Below are positions 34,673 through 43,485 of a stretch of DNA of 64,000 nucleotides, piece by piece (within the stretch, counting starts at the first letter, position 1; each line of letters opens with the position of its first letter). The position numbers were made by a program, and so were the translations under genes. The stretch is from assembly GCF_900103005.1 (NCBI RefSeq), contig NZ_FMWL01000019.1, positions 1 through 64,000 of the forward strand. The letters run 5' to 3'. Source of the stretch: Acidaminobacter hydrogenoformans DSM 2784. GTDB lineage: Bacteria; Bacillota; Clostridia; Peptostreptococcales; Acidaminobacteraceae. The notes beneath the pieces are model-generated. The model ran no database searches and had not been told where the DNA came from. It was given only the letters and a program-made list of their open reading frames with translations.

Positions 34673-35214
34673 TGGCAGAGAAGGTGAAGGACACATCGAC
34701 CATCGGCACAGACTTCGTTGTTCTGGTAGATGAGGACGACCGCGTTCTCGGGACCATGGGAAAGATGGAAGCGCACGAAAAGGGTCTTCTGCACAGGGCC
34801 TTTTCGGTGTTGCTGTACAACGATGCCGGTGAAATGCTGATCCAGAAGCGCGCCGCAGGGAAGTACCACACACCGGGCCTTTGGGCAAACGCGTGCTGCA
34901 GTCATCCCAGAGCGGGGGAAGGCGTTTTGGACGCAGCCTCAAGGCGCCTGAGGGAGGAGCTCGGCATAGAGATCCCTCCTGATGCCCTTCGCAGTGGCGG
35001 GTCCTTTATTTATAGGGCAAGCTTTGACAATGGGCTCACGGAGCATGAGTTTGATACTATGGTCATTGGGCGTTTTAACGGCGATGTTATAAGGTTCAAT
35101 CCGCAGGAAGTTGACGCCGTCAACTGGATCTCCATGGAAGCACTGAAGGCTTTGGTCAAGGAGAAACCAGAGAGGTTTACACCTTGGTTCATGGAGATTC
35201 TGAAGCGCCTTTAG
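34672..35214 (+). CDS. idi: Isopentenyl-diphosphate isomerase, type 1
   Basis: A 180-residue Nudix-fold IDI that interconverts IPP and DMAPP for isoprenoids. Seen: HEKGLLHRAFSVLLYN, the catalytic Cys in ANACCSHPRAGE, the Nudix-like RRLREELGIEIP and LTEHEFDTM (catalytic Glu). ATG 34672 has GGAGG 7 nt upstream and overlaps the transporter stop. Many clostridia use the MEP pathway, where IDI is dispensable. One 11-mer copy (34698-34708) falls near its N terminus, encoding STIGT. Confidence 0.92.
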   Translation: MAEKVKDTSTIGTDFVVLVDEDDRVLGTMGKMEAHEKGLLHRAFSVLLYNDAGEMLIQKRAAGKYHTPGLWANACCSHPRAGEGVLDAASRRLREELGIEIPPDALRSGGSFIYRASFDNGLTEHEFDTMVIGRFNGDVIRFNPQEVDAVNWISMEALKALVKEKPERFTPWFMEILKRL

Positions 35215-35318
35215 AGCCTGTCAAAACGACTTTGGATAAAGTTCGAAACCACAACCAAATTAAAGCAGCACAGGACGGGGGCAGCAAGCGGGTAAATTGA
35301 CGCCTTCGTTTTTAAAGA

Positions 35319-35357
35319 AGACGTTTGGTTGGGGACTGTCACCAACCAGACGTCTTA
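35319..35357. repeat. REP-like element R3
   Basis: AAGACG-TTTGGTTGGGGACTG followed by TCACCAACCAGACGTCTT: the family core flanked by an outer AAGACG/CGTCTT inverted repeat. Confidence 0.75.
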
Positions 35358-35530
35358 CTTCGTTTTACACGAGATTTCTGTGAAATTTGACAAGAATGCT
35401 GACGTCTTTCACTTAAGGGTATTTATTTCTCATGCACAAAAAAAATTGCAAAACCATTGCAAATACAAGCGGGACAAAAAAAGTCCCAACAGAATTTAAA
35501 CGTGTTTATGAAAATCGAATTATTCGACAA

Positions 35531-35549
35531 TTTGTATTAATTACACAAA
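35531..35549 (+). promoter_or_regulatory. Possible Rex-type site
   Basis: TTTGTATTAATTACACAAA is an imperfect palindrome (14 of 19 positions symmetric) close to the TTGTGn(8)CACAA Rex pattern. A redox regulator responding to NADH/NAD+ would suit a transhydrogenase operon. Match is by eye. Confidence 0.35.
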
Positions 35550-35755
35550 GTGTTGATTTTATAAGATAAGAAGCAATAATAAGCAAGTTTTATGATAAAA
35601 TAGTCTTGCAATTGCCTTGGAGGCTGGATTTGACATTTTTGAAAGAAATCCTGCGATAAAGACCATCGGCATAAACAATGGGAAATTGAGCTGGGGTTTT
35701 ATAAAAGTTTAACAAGGTAAAGAATTGCTTACATATCAAGAAACGGGGTGCCAAA

Positions 35756-36301
35756 ATGACATGCAGCTGCAAACAGGATCCCATGGGGATTCAGGATCAG
35801 GTTGAGGATCGAGCGCCTGTGGATCTCAGTCTGATTGATCCAATTATTGAAAAGTACGGTAAGGTCAAAGGCAGCACAATTACCATTCTTCAAGGTGTGC
35901 AGGAAACCTACGGGTTTTTGCCGCCGGAAACACTCACTTACATAGCCGCGAAGACGGGTATGAAGGAAGCCAAGCTTTATGGCGTAGCGACGTTCTACAC
36001 GCAGTTCAGGATGGAGCCAGTGGGCAAAAACCTGATCATGCTGTGTCAGGGGACGGCGTGTCACGTCAACGGCGCGTCCACCATTGAGACGGCAATCGTC
36101 GAGGAGCTGGGCATCTGTGAGGGAGAGACGACGCCGGACGGCGTGTTTACTTTCACTAATGTGGCTTGTCTCGGTTGCTGCAGCCTGGCGCCGGTCATGA
36201 TGATCAACGGGGAAACCTACGCTAAGCTGACGCCGGAGAAAACCGTAGGCGTTTTAAGAGAGCTCAGGGCACAGGCCCAATCTGAAATGGAGGTCAGCTG
36301 A
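35756..36301 (+). CDS. stnA: NuoE-like subunit of a bifurcating NAD(P)H:ferredoxin enzyme
   Basis: A 181-residue thioredoxin-like [2Fe-2S] protein: LQGVQETYGFLPPETLTYIA, GVATFYTQFRMEP, cluster ligands in CQGTACHVNG and CLGCCSLAPVMM. It is the electron-entry subunit of HydA/NuoE-type enzymes. The gene overlaps the next by 1 nt. Called StnA because the operon lacks a hydrogenase subunit and ends in an NfnB-like fusion (see below). Cytoplasmic. Confidence 0.85.
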   Translation: MTCSCKQDPMGIQDQVEDRAPVDLSLIDPIIEKYGKVKGSTITILQGVQETYGFLPPETLTYIAAKTGMKEAKLYGVATFYTQFRMEPVGKNLIMLCQGTACHVNGASTIETAIVEELGICEGETTPDGVFTFTNVACLGCCSLAPVMMINGETYAKLTPEKTVGVLRELRAQAQSEMEVS

Positions 36302-38031
36302 TGAAAGTGTTAGTCGGCGCGGGCAGCTGCGGTTTCGCGGCGGGCGCGCATAAAGTGATGGACGAACTCGAAGCCATCCAGGATCTTCAGATCGACTACG
36401 AGATCACGGGCTGCATAGGCATGTGCCACCTGGAGCCTATCATGGAGGTTCACGAAGGGGACGAGGTATTCCGCTTCGTCAAGGTCATGCCGGAGGATGT
36501 CAGACCAATCCTGGAGGATTTTAGAAACTACGAAAACAACCGAATCAGTACGGAGGATGCCGATAGTCTTGTGAAGCAGCCCCGTGTCGTCCTTAAAAAC
36601 TGTGGGGTCATCAACCCGGAGGACATTGAGGATTACATAAAAATAGGCGGCTACGAGGCGGTTCGCGCGTGCTACACGTCGAAAACCCAGGAAGAGGTCA
36701 TTGACGAAATCAAAGCTTCAGGCCTCAGGGGCCGCGGCGGCGCGGGCTTCCCGACCTGGTTCAAATGGGACGCGGCGAGAAAGTCACCGGGACCTAAGAA
36801 ATACGTCGTCTGCAACGCGGACGAGGGTGACCCGGGCGCGTTCATGGACCGCTCGGTGCTCGAGGGTGACCCGCACAACCTGATCGAGGGCATGATGATC
36901 TGTGGCTACGCTATTGGCTCAGATGAGGGTGTCGTATATGTCCGCGCGGAGTATCCGCTGGCGATCCGACGTCTTGAAAAAGCAATCAAAGACGCGAAGG
37001 CTAAAGGCTTCCTGGGCAAGGACATCTTTGGCATCAAGGGCAGGAATTTTGAAATGCGCATCAAAGCCGGCGCGGGCGCTTTTGTCTGCGGCGAGGAGAC
37101 AGCGCTGATCGCTTCCCTTGAGGGTGAGCGCGGCATGCCAAGGCTGAAGCCGCCGTTCCCGGCGCAGAAGGGCTACTGGCAGCTGCCAACCAACATCAAC
37201 AACGTCGAAACCTTTGCCAACGTCCCGTGGATCATCAACAACGGCGGCGCGGCGTTTGCCAAATATGGCAATGAGAGCAGCAAAGGCACAAAGGTCTTTG
37301 CGCTGACAGGGAAGGTCAAAAAAGGCGGCCTCGTCGAGGTGCCTATGGGGATATCCCTTCGCGAAGTCATTTATGACATAGGCGGCGGCATTGTGGGCGA
37401 CAGGCCTTTTAAAGCCGTTCAGCTGGGTGGACCATCAGGGGGCTGTGTACCGGCCAGTTTGATTGATACCACCGTCGACTACGAATCCATTACCAAAACG
37501 GGCGCCATTGTCGGTTCCGGCGGTATGGTCGTCATGGACGATACCACTTGTATGGTGGACATGGCCCGCTTCTTCCTTGACTTCACCTGCAAAGAGTCCT
37601 GCGGAAAATGTACGTACTGCCGTATGGGCACCAAGCGCATGCTGGAAATTCTCGAGCGGATTACGGAAGGCAAGGGCAAGGATGGCGACATAGAGCTCCT
37701 GGAAGAACTCAGCTACAAGGTCAAGGACGGCTCCCTGTGTGGCCTCGGCCAAACGGCGCCAAACCCTGTCCTGACAACCATTAAATACTTCCGAAACGAA
37801 TATGAAGACCACATTTACAACAAAACCTGTACGGCGAAGCAATGCACCGCGCTGATCCGCTATGAAGTGGACGCAGAGAAGTGTATTGGCTGTACCGTGT
37901 GCGCGAAGGCGTGTCCGGTTTCCTGCATCAAGGGTGAGCTGCGGAAGGTCCATGAGATCGACCAGGAGGCCTGCATCAAGTGCGGCCAGTGCTTCCAGAA
38001 GTGTAAATTCGACGCGATTCGTGTCTATTAA
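36301..38031 (+). CDS. stnB: NuoF-like flavin subunit of the bifurcating enzyme
   Basis: A 576-residue NuoF/HydB-like protein. Order: thioredoxin-like [2Fe-2S] domain (about 1-90: GSCGFAAGA...GCIGMCHLEP), FMN/NADH-binding core (GRGGAGFPTWFKW, NADEGDPGAFMDR, GAGAFVCGEETALI), a [4Fe-4S] site (CKESCGKCTYCRMG...LCGLGQ), and two C-terminal [4Fe-4S] motifs (CIGCTVCAKACPVSC, CIKCGQCFQKC). In electron-bifurcating hydrogenases and Stn enzymes this is the subunit with the bifurcating flavin. Start ATG 36301. Confidence 0.9.
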   Translation: MKVLVGAGSCGFAAGAHKVMDELEAIQDLQIDYEITGCIGMCHLEPIMEVHEGDEVFRFVKVMPEDVRPILEDFRNYENNRISTEDADSLVKQPRVVLKNCGVINPEDIEDYIKIGGYEAVRACYTSKTQEEVIDEIKASGLRGRGGAGFPTWFKWDAARKSPGPKKYVVCNADEGDPGAFMDRSVLEGDPHNLIEGMMICGYAIGSDEGVVYVRAEYPLAIRRLEKAIKDAKAKGFLGKDIFGIKGRNFEMRIKAGAGAFVCGEETALIASLEGERGMPRLKPPFPAQKGYWQLPTNINNVETFANVPWIINNGGAAFAKYGNESSKGTKVFALTGKVKKGGLVEVPMGISLREVIYDIGGGIVGDRPFKAVQLGGPSGGCVPASLIDTTVDYESITKTGAIVGSGGMVVMDDTTCMVDMARFFLDFTCKESCGKCTYCRMGTKRMLEILERITEGKGKDGDIELLEELSYKVKDGSLCGLGQTAPNPVLTTIKYFRNEYEDHIYNKTCTAKQCTALIRYEVDAEKCIGCTVCAKACPVSCIKGELRKVHEIDQEACIKCGQCFQKCKFDAIRVY

Positions 38032-38052
38032 CGGCGAAAGGAATGTGAACGA

Positions 38053-41000
38053 ATGTCAATCATTAGAGTCAACATCGATGGCCGTGAAATTCAGACCTAT
38101 CGCGGTCATACGATCTTAGAAGCCGCGACTCAGGCAGGGGTCGACATCCCAACCCTGTGTCACGACGAGAAAATACAGAATTATGGCTCCTGCGGCATCT
38201 GCGTCGTGGAAGTCGAGGGCAACCCTAAGCTGGTGCGCTCCTGCTCCACGGAGATCATGGACGGCATGGTCATACGCACCATGTCCGACCGGATCCGGGA
38301 GAGCCGCAAGACGACCCTTGAGCTCCTGCTGTCTGACCACACAGGGGACTGTAAAGCGCCTTGTACCCATGGCTGTCCGGGTCACGTTGACGTCCAGGGT
38401 TATGTAGGTCTGATCGCCAACAAACAGTATCAGGAGGCGTTGAAGCTCATCAAGAAAGAGCTGCCGCTTCCGGCGTCAATAGGCAGAGTGTGTCCGCATC
38501 CTTGTCAGACGGCATGCCGCCGGGGTCTGGTAGACGAGTCCATCACCATTGCATGGCTGAAGTATTTTGTCGCGGACCTGGATCTGAAGAGTGGCAACCC
38601 TTATATGCCGCCAATGCTGGGAGATACGGGCAAGAAGGTCGCTATTATAGGCGGCGGCCCAAGCGGCCTCTCCGCAGCGTATTACCTGCGTACCCAAGGC
38701 CATGCGGTGACCATTTATGAAGCTATGCCGGAGTTTGGCGGCATGCTCAAATACGGCATTCCGCTTTACCGTCTGCCAAAGGACGTACTGAAGTCTGAGG
38801 TAGAGGTCATTCGCAGCATGGGCGTCGAGCTGAAGCCTAACATCCGCGTCGGTACAGATGTTTCCCTGGAATATCTCAGAGAGAAATTTGATGCAGTTTA
38901 CGTTGGCATAGGCGCGTGGACGAGCATGGGCCTCGACTGCCCGGGACAGGACCTGGACGGCGTCATAGGCGGCATTCAGTTTCTGACGAAATTTGCTGTC
39001 AATGAACCCATCAAGACGGGCGAGCGCATTGCGGTCATAGGCGGCGGCAACACGGCTATGGACGCCGCGAGAACGGCGATCCGGCTTGGCGCAAAGGAAG
39101 TCTACACGATCTACCGGCGCACCCAGGAAGACATGCCGGCAGTAGATATTGAGATTGAAGAGGCTATGGAAGAGGGCGTTGTCTTCAAGTTCCTCCTGAG
39201 CCCAATTGAGATCATTGGTGATGAGCATGGCCGCGTCAAGCAGATCCGCCTTCAGAAGATGCAAGTCGTTGGCGGCGGCGCGGACGGACGCAAAAAAGTG
39301 GTGCCGGTAGAAGGCGAAGAGGAAATTCTAAGTGTGGACTCGGTCATTATGTCCGTAGGCCAGCGCCTTAAAGGAGACGGCTTTGAAGAGCTTGCCCTGA
39401 ATAAGCACGGCTACATTGTGGCGGATCCTGAGACGTTCATGACCAACCTGACGGGTGTCTTCGCAGGCGGCGACGCTACGAACAAGGGCGCGGACATCGC
39501 GATCGCGGCCATTGCTGAGGGCAAGTGGGCAGCGCGCGTCATGAATACCTATCTCCACGGGGACATGAAACCACATAAAGAGCCTTACTTTGTCAAGCGA
39601 GAGGATCTCACCAGTGAGAGCTTCCCGGACGTGGTTCGCGAGCTTAGACCTTACATGGCACATGAGCATCCGGAGCTGAGAAAACATAATTTTGAAGAGG
39701 TCGTCAAGGGCTACACGGAAGAAGCGGCTGTGAAAGAGGGCAACCGCTGCCTCGAGTGCGGCTGCCATGACTATTTTGAGTGCGACCTGATCAGGCACTC
39801 GCAATCTTATGACGTGCATCCTGAGCGTTTTGCCGGCGAAATGCACGCGCGTCTGGACAACGACGACCATCCGTTTATCAAACGGGATCCTAATAAATGT
39901 ATTCTCTGCGGACAGTGCGTGCGGATCTGTGACGAGGTCATGGACAACACAGCGCTGGGCCTTGTCAGCCGCGGCTTCGACACCATTGTCAAGCCTTCCA
40001 TGGAGAAGAACCTGAAGGAGACGGAGTGTATCTCCTGCGGGCAATGTATCAGCGTTTGCCCTACAGGGGCGCTTCAGGAGCGTACTCCAATCCATAAGCC
40101 AGTGCCGGTTCGTACGACATTGACCACGACAGCTTGCTCCTGCTGCTCCGTAGGCTGTACCAGAGACCTGGAGAGCCGCGGTGACATGCTGCTGCGCTCG
40201 CTGCCAGTCAGCGGTGAGGAGACGGTCAACAACGGCCTGCTGTGTTCGAAGGGACGTTTCGGCTTCTCGGCTTACATCACTGAAAACCGGATTACGAAGC
40301 CACTGGTTCGCAAAGATGGCGAGCTGGTTGAAACCACGTTCAAAGAGGCATTCCTCTTTGCGGCGAGACGTGCTCAGAGCCTGCACCTGCTCCATGGCCC
40401 GAGTTCCGTGGGCATCAGCATCTCTGACCGCTATACGAACGAAGAGCTTTATATGGCGAAGAAGTTCGGCGTCGAAGTCCTTGGCACCAATGAAATTTTC
40501 TCCCTTGGCAACAAGAAGAGCGGCCTGAAGGACGTTCTGCCGTATGACGCTTCACCAAACCTTCTGGATGAGCTGACCAGAACAGATGTGATCATTTCTG
40601 TGGGCGGCGACATGATGGCGGATTACGCGATCGCGGCACTCAAGGTGAAGGAAGCGGTTGGAAATGGCGCGAAGCTGATCCACCTCAACAACAAAAAGAA
40701 CAAGCTGGATGACTGGGCGTCCCGCTCTGTCAACCTTGAGAATAACCTCGATTTCCTCCGGGAGATCGCGAAGTATCTGGTGGAGCACAGCGCCAAAGCA
40801 GTCCACGCTGCGGGTTATGAAGACGTCAAAAAAGCTTTGGCCGATGTTCGCGTATCCTCCGAAGCCGCAGAAGTCGCAGAGCTCTATCTCAATGCAAAAA
40901 AAGCCATGATCATCTACGACGGCCGCGAAATCAGCCTGGAAGGCGAGCAGCTGATCGCTTCAATTTGCATGCTGTCCGGCCACATTGCCTCAGCCCGTGA

Positions 41001-41628
41001 AGGCTTCATTAAGCTTCGCGCCAACGCGAACGGCCAGGGCCTCGTCGACATGGGCATTGACCTCGACAGCGCATCAAAATTTGCCAAGATCGCAAATGGC
41101 GAACTCAAGGGCCTCATGGTCTTTGGCGAGGACGTCCCTGTGGACGCGGTACGCGGTCTGTCCTTCCTGATGGTTCAGGATACCCACATGACAGAGCTCG
41201 CGAAAATTGCGGACGTGGTCATTCCTGCCACGGTCATGGTTGAGTCAAATGGCACCATCACTTCCGCGGAGCGCCGGGTTCACCGTGTCAGCGCGGCGGT
41301 AGAGTCTCCTACGGGCCTCAGCAACTGGGAGATCTTCAAGGAGCTCATGAACACCTACAGCACGAACTGCTATGTGGGCAGCCACGAAGATATTACAGCG
41401 GAGTACAGCCGGGATATGTTCGGATATGTTGGCCTTGCCAATGTGAAAGCTTCTGATGGCCCTGTGTACTGGCCAATTGGTCAGTCGCCGCAGCTCTATA
41501 CTAAAGAGCAGCTGAAGGCGCATGCGCGTTACGTCATTCCTCAGGAAGGCAAACTCTTCGATGATGTCGAGGAGACCAACTACCTGAAGCGGCTTTTTGG
41601 AGCGTTTCTCAAGGAAGCAACGGCGTAG
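38053..41628 (+). CDS. stnC: Fusion subunit (NfnB/GltD-like plus NuoG-like) of the bifurcating transhydrogenase
   Basis: A 1191-residue fusion. Order: [2Fe-2S] ferredoxin (1-80: CHDEKIQNYGSCGICVVE); GltD/NfnB-type N-terminal FeS region (about 95-165: CKAPCTHGCPGHVDVQGY, VCPHPCQTACRRG); two-Rossmann FAD/NAD(P) domain (about 195-500: AIIGGGPSGLSAAYYL, AVIGGGNTAMDAARTA); ferredoxin pair (CILCGQCVRICDEV, CISCGQCISVCPTG); and a molybdopterin-oxidoreductase-like half (from about 700: ACSCCSVGCTRD...LLCSKGRFGF). The Sec/Cys-His of formate dehydrogenase is not found, so catalysis at Mo is unlikely. This architecture matches the Sporomusa-type Nfn (StnC)/NfnABC bifurcating transhydrogenases, linking NADPH, NADH and ferredoxin. 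Function is by analogy. Confidence 0.85.
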   Translation: MSIIRVNIDGREIQTYRGHTILEAATQAGVDIPTLCHDEKIQNYGSCGICVVEVEGNPKLVRSCSTEIMDGMVIRTMSDRIRESRKTTLELLLSDHTGDCKAPCTHGCPGHVDVQGYVGLIANKQYQEALKLIKKELPLPASIGRVCPHPCQTACRRGLVDESITIAWLKYFVADLDLKSGNPYMPPMLGDTGKKVAIIGGGPSGLSAAYYLRTQGHAVTIYEAMPEFGGMLKYGIPLYRLPKDVLKSEVEVIRSMGVELKPNIRVGTDVSLEYLREKFDAVYVGIGAWTSMGLDCPGQDLDGVIGGIQFLTKFAVNEPIKTGERIAVIGGGNTAMDAARTAIRLGAKEVYTIYRRTQEDMPAVDIEIEEAMEEGVVFKFLLSPIEIIGDEHGRVKQIRLQKMQVVGGGADGRKKVVPVEGEEEILSVDSVIMSVGQRLKGDGFEELALNKHGYIVADPETFMTNLTGVFAGGDATNKGADIAIAAIAEGKWAARVMNTYLHGDMKPHKEPYFVKREDLTSESFPDVVRELRPYMAHEHPELRKHNFEEVVKGYTEEAAVKEGNRCLECGCHDYFECDLIRHSQSYDVHPERFAGEMHARLDNDDHPFIKRDPNKCILCGQCVRICDEVMDNTALGLVSRGFDTIVKPSMEKNLKETECISCGQCISVCPTGALQERTPIHKPVPVRTTLTTTACSCCSVGCTRDLESRGDMLLRSLPVSGEETVNNGLLCSKGRFGFSAYITENRITKPLVRKDGELVETTFKEAFLFAARRAQSLHLLHGPSSVGISISDRYTNEELYMAKKFGVEVLGTNEIFSLGNKKSGLKDVLPYDASPNLLDELTRTDVIISVGGDMMADYAIAALKVKEAVGNGAKLIHLNNKKNKLDDWASRSVNLENNLDFLREIAKYLVEHSAKAVHAAGYEDVKKALADVRVSSEAAEVAELYLNAKKAMIIYDGREISLEGEQLIASICMLSGHIASAREGFIKLRANANGQGLVDMGIDLDSASKFAKIANGELKGLMVFGEDVPVDAVRGLSFLMVQDTHMTELAKIADVVIPATVMVESNGTITSAERRVHRVSAAVESPTGLSNWEIFKELMNTYSTNCYVGSHEDITAEYSRDMFGYVGLANVKASDGPVYWPIGQSPQLYTKEQLKAHARYVIPQEGKLFDDVEETNYLKRLFGAFLKEATA

Positions 41629-41706
41629 GGCGTTGCAGGATTAAGGCATAGAGCGTAAAGATTAAGAGCGTAAGAGATTAAAGCTTTTAATTAAGAAGAA
41701 ATGGTG

Positions 41707-41758
41707 GAAGGTCGATTGAGTGGCGCGGTGCGCCCCTTGATCGACCTTCTTTTCTTTT
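41707..41758 (+). terminator. Terminator of the stn operon
   Basis: GAAGGTCGAT (41707-41716) pairs with ATCGACCTTC (41740-41749), with an inner GGCGC/GCGCC stem, followed by TTTTCTTTT. Confidence 0.88.
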
Positions 41759-41880
41759 GAATTTTATTGGTCTGCCCGGAAGGCGCGGGGAATTTTCAGA
41801 AGGGGTTATAAATGTGTATGGCAATGGCCTTTAGGTGGTATAATGGCAATATAGAGGACAAATGGCAGGAGGAATGACTA

Positions 41881-42573
41881 ATGATCAGATTGATGGACGA
41901 TAAACTGATTGATTATTATATTGGGAAGCTCAACGTAAACGCTTGCTTTTCCAAAGACTTGCGCCCTGATATGACCTTGTATCAGATCGAGAGAGGGGAA
42001 GAGGTCTATGAACTCAATCAGCCGGTGACCATGTTTTATTTTCTTGCCACCGGGACTCTGAAAGTATCCTACGCACTGGATAATGGAAAAGTCGTCCTTC
42101 TAAGGTTCATAAAGCCCCCTGGCGTTTGTGGGGATGTTGAGATTGGCATTAACAGGCCTGTGAGAACATCTGTCAGCGCGGCGACAGATTGTCATCTGAT
42201 TGGCATCCGCCTTGAGGTCATCAAGGAAAAAACCGCGAATGATCCCGTGTTCAAGGATTTTATCATTGAGAGCCTGAGCCATAAAGTCATGGCCGTTTCC
42301 AACGCTATGGCGATCAACTTGAGTTATCCGCTGGAAAACAGGTTCGCGGGCTATCTGCTTTCAATTTCTTCCCAGGTCAATGACAGGCGTGTTCAGGAAA
42401 TCAAGACCTTTGACCTCAAGGAAATTGCCACTATGCTGGGGACCAGCTACAGACACCTTTGCAGGGTTATCAAGGACTTTACCGAGCAGGGATTGATTGA
42501 GAAACGGCGAAGTCAGATCATTATTAAAGATTTTCAGGGATTGGAAGCGCTGTCAGCAGGTTTTTATGAGTAG
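41881..42573 (+). CDS. Crp/Fnr-family transcriptional regulator
   Basis: A 230-residue CRP-family protein: cyclic-nucleotide-like beta-roll (about 30-130: MFYFLATGTLKVSYALDNGKVVLLRFIKPPGVCGDVEI), dimer helix, and winged helix with DLKEIATMLGTSYRHLCRVIKDFTEQGLIEKRRSQIII. It resembles YeiL-type regulators rather than CRP: the PRTS cAMP motif is absent and there are no N-terminal FeS cysteines as in FNR. Ligand unknown. ATG 41881 follows AGGAGG; TATAAT at 41839-41844 may be its -10. Upstream lies the stn operon terminator. Confidence 0.88.
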   Translation: MIRLMDDKLIDYYIGKLNVNACFSKDLRPDMTLYQIERGEEVYELNQPVTMFYFLATGTLKVSYALDNGKVVLLRFIKPPGVCGDVEIGINRPVRTSVSAATDCHLIGIRLEVIKEKTANDPVFKDFIIESLSHKVMAVSNAMAINLSYPLENRFAGYLLSISSQVNDRRVQEIKTFDLKEIATMLGTSYRHLCRVIKDFTEQGLIEKRRSQIIIKDFQGLEALSAGFYE

Positions 42574-42659
42574 GTGGCTGTGTGGGGTGCCCCAGCGCAG
42601 CGAAGTGGAATTGTAGCATAAAAAGTGGAAATAAATGTATGGTTTTTAAATGTTAAATA

Positions 42660-42688
42660 TTGACATTTGTCGTCTGGTTTGGTATTGT
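42660..42688 (+). promoter_or_regulatory. Promoter of the ssb paralogue
   Basis: TTGACA (42660-42665), 17-nt spacer, TATTGT (42683-42688). Confidence 0.65.
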
Positions 42689-42717
42689 AAAAATATACCA
42701 AACACAGGAGGGTTTCT

Positions 42718-43122
42718 ATGAACAATGTCAGTTTGATCGGTCGTCTTACGCATGAACCGGAGTTGAGATTTACCCAAGGTGGTCTGGCAGTCAACAAGCT
42801 GATCATCGCTGTTGACCGCTCCCTTGGTCGGGAAAAACGGGATGAGCTCCGACGCCAGGGGAAACCCACCGCGGATTTTCCCAGAGTGGTCGCCATGGGA
42901 AAGCTGGCTGAAACCTGTCAGCTCTATTTGAAAAAGGGAGACATGTTCAGCGTGGAAGGCCGGGTTTCGACGTCATCCTACGAAAACAAGGATGGCGGGA
43001 AGGTCTTTACCACAGATATTATCGCGTCTCATATCAGATTCCTGTCAAACAACAAACACGCTGCTGAGTCCGCGGCAATAGAGCTCGTTGCAGAAGAAAC
43101 CATTGAAAGCGCGCCGTTTTAG
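42718..43122 (+). CDS. ssb: Single-stranded DNA-binding protein, paralogue
   Basis: A 134-residue OB-fold SSB: NNVSLIGRLTHEPELRFTQGGLAVNKLIIAVDR, then DFPRVVAMGKLAETCQLYLKKGDMFSVEGRVSTSSYENKDG. It differs from housekeeping SSBs in two ways: a ~12-residue basic insertion (REKRDELRRQGKPTA) in the L-strand region and a C terminus ending ESAPF in place of the acidic DDDIPF tail that recruits repair proteins. It stands alone, not between rpsF and rpsR, so it is probably a second, specialised SSB. AGGAGG precedes ATG 42718. Confidence 0.9.
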   Translation: MNNVSLIGRLTHEPELRFTQGGLAVNKLIIAVDRSLGREKRDELRRQGKPTADFPRVVAMGKLAETCQLYLKKGDMFSVEGRVSTSSYENKDGGKVFTTDIIASHIRFLSNNKHAAESAAIELVAEETIESAPF

Positions 43123-43188
43123 TGGATTGACCATGAAAATTATAATAAGATGAAGCGCGGCCGCTGAATAAATAGAGCCAAATACATA

Positions 43189-43236
43189 AACACCTGCATG
43201 ACGCTTGGGTTGAAGCGTTGTGCGGGTGTTTTTTTG
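43189..43236 (+). terminator. Terminator of ssb
   Basis: AACACCTGCATGACGCTT pairs, imperfectly, with AAGCGTTGTGCGGGTGTT, then seven T. Confidence 0.8.
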
Positions 43237-43291
43237 GTGGGGGACAGGGACTTGTGGTGAGGGACAGGGACTTATGGTGGGGGACAGGGAC
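43237..43291 (+). repeat. REP-like element R4
   Basis: Three head-to-tail ~20-bp units of the form GGGGACAGGGACTTGTGGT, directly after the ssb terminator. Tandem rather than palindromic form of the family. Confidence 0.8.
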
Positions 43292-43442
43292 GACCTGAGA
43301 GGTGCGCGTCAGTGCTGAAATACAAATCAAGAGACCCAGATTCCTCATGCCACTCTTATAATTTCAACCAAAGTTTCTCCTTATTTTGAGAGTAAAAATT
43401 AATCAATGTGTGACTTTTGACCATATAAAGTTTGGGAAGATT

Positions 43443-43451
43443 TGTTATAAT
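43443..43451 (+). promoter_or_regulatory. Extended -10 promoter of the PHP-family gene
   Basis: TGTTATAAT (43443-43451) 35 nt before the ATG; the nearest -35 candidate (TTGACC) is 23 nt away. Confidence 0.5.
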
Positions 43452-43485
43452 GTATACAACAAGCGATCTGCAAAGGAGACTTAAA

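Larger units (their letters stand above)
35215..35755. other. Intergenic region before the bifurcating-enzyme operon
   Basis: These 541 bases carry REP-like element R3, a Rex-like palindrome and one 11-mer copy (minus strand, 35661-35671). They are AT-rich around 35400-35600. I see no ORF. Several A/T-rich hexamers could be promoters; none has both boxes at good spacing. Confidence 0.6.

Noticed and set aside
35756-41628. HydABC-type [FeFe] bifurcating hydrogenase
   Set aside because: The third gene has no H-cluster cysteine motifs (TSCCPxW, MPCxxK, ExMxCxxGCxxGGG).
38053-41628. Formate dehydrogenase, possibly with selenocysteine
   Set aside because: No in-frame TGA and no Cys-His or Sec-His active-site motif in the Mo-oxidoreductase-like half.
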